DNA of 12,627 nt, from the NCBI GenBank assembly GCA_028710055.1, contig JAQUSX010000007.1, forward strand, positions 1-12,627. The letters are read 5' to 3'. The notes under the pieces were generated by a model. It ran no database searches, was not told the DNA's origin, and saw nothing but the letters and a program-made list of their open reading frames with translations. Source of the stretch: Clostridia bacterium (GTDB taxonomy: Bacteria > Bacillota > Clostridia > Christensenellales > CAG-314). The position numbers and the translations under genes were made by a program. Positions 12,627 to 12,627 of the stretch are shown here, piece by piece; position 1 is the first letter of the stretch, and each line of letters opens with the position of its first letter.

Positions 12627-12627
12627 A

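Overview
The window looks like ordinary chromosomal sequence from a low-GC Gram-positive bacterium. My best guess is an anaerobic Clostridia-type member of the Bacillota. This rests on AT-rich coding sequence, even more AT-rich spacers, strong AGGAG-type ribosome binding sites on most genes, sigma-A-like TTGACA/TATAAT promoters, and families common in Firmicutes: YitT/DUF2179, YpsC-type methyltransferase, bacterial acyl-ACP thioesterase and the Firmicutes-type pyridoxamine kinase. No species can be named from sequence alone. I see no rRNA, tRNA, CRISPR array, insertion sequence, integrase or phage gene.

All fourteen protein-coding genes lie on the + strand, mostly as one- or two-gene units separated by hairpin terminators. 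Left part (1-3572): the 3' portion of a PlsC-like acyltransferase; a YitT-family membrane protein; a class I SAM methyltransferase; and a HutD/Ves-family protein. Middle (3573-6654): an O6-alkylguanine-DNA alkyltransferase (ogt); a two-gene operon of a phosphoglycolate-phosphatase-like HAD hydrolase and an Sfp-type 4'-phosphopantetheinyl transferase, overlapping by 8 bases; and an EamA/DMT transporter. Right (6655-12626): a TVP38/TMEM64 membrane protein; an operon of pyroglutamyl peptidase and acyl-ACP thioesterase; a ~700-base AT-rich non-coding stretch; a TetR-family regulator with a probable self-operator; a THUMP-domain RNA methyltransferase; and a complete pyridoxamine kinase that ends one base before the window does.

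The genes do not form one pathway. There is a loose acyl-carrier and lipid theme (acyltransferase, phosphopantetheinyl transferase, acyl-ACP thioesterase), but those genes sit in separate units.

No convincing new multi-gene system is visible. The signals most worth checking are regulatory. Two genes (ogt, the RNA methyltransferase), and possibly a third (EamA transporter), have a -10 box six bases before the ATG and no ribosome binding site, which suggests leaderless mRNAs. A perfect palindrome overlaps the -35 box of the TetR gene. Short TATCG/CGATA inverted repeats recur upstream of four genes. The 700-base spacer contains promoter-like boxes but no gene.
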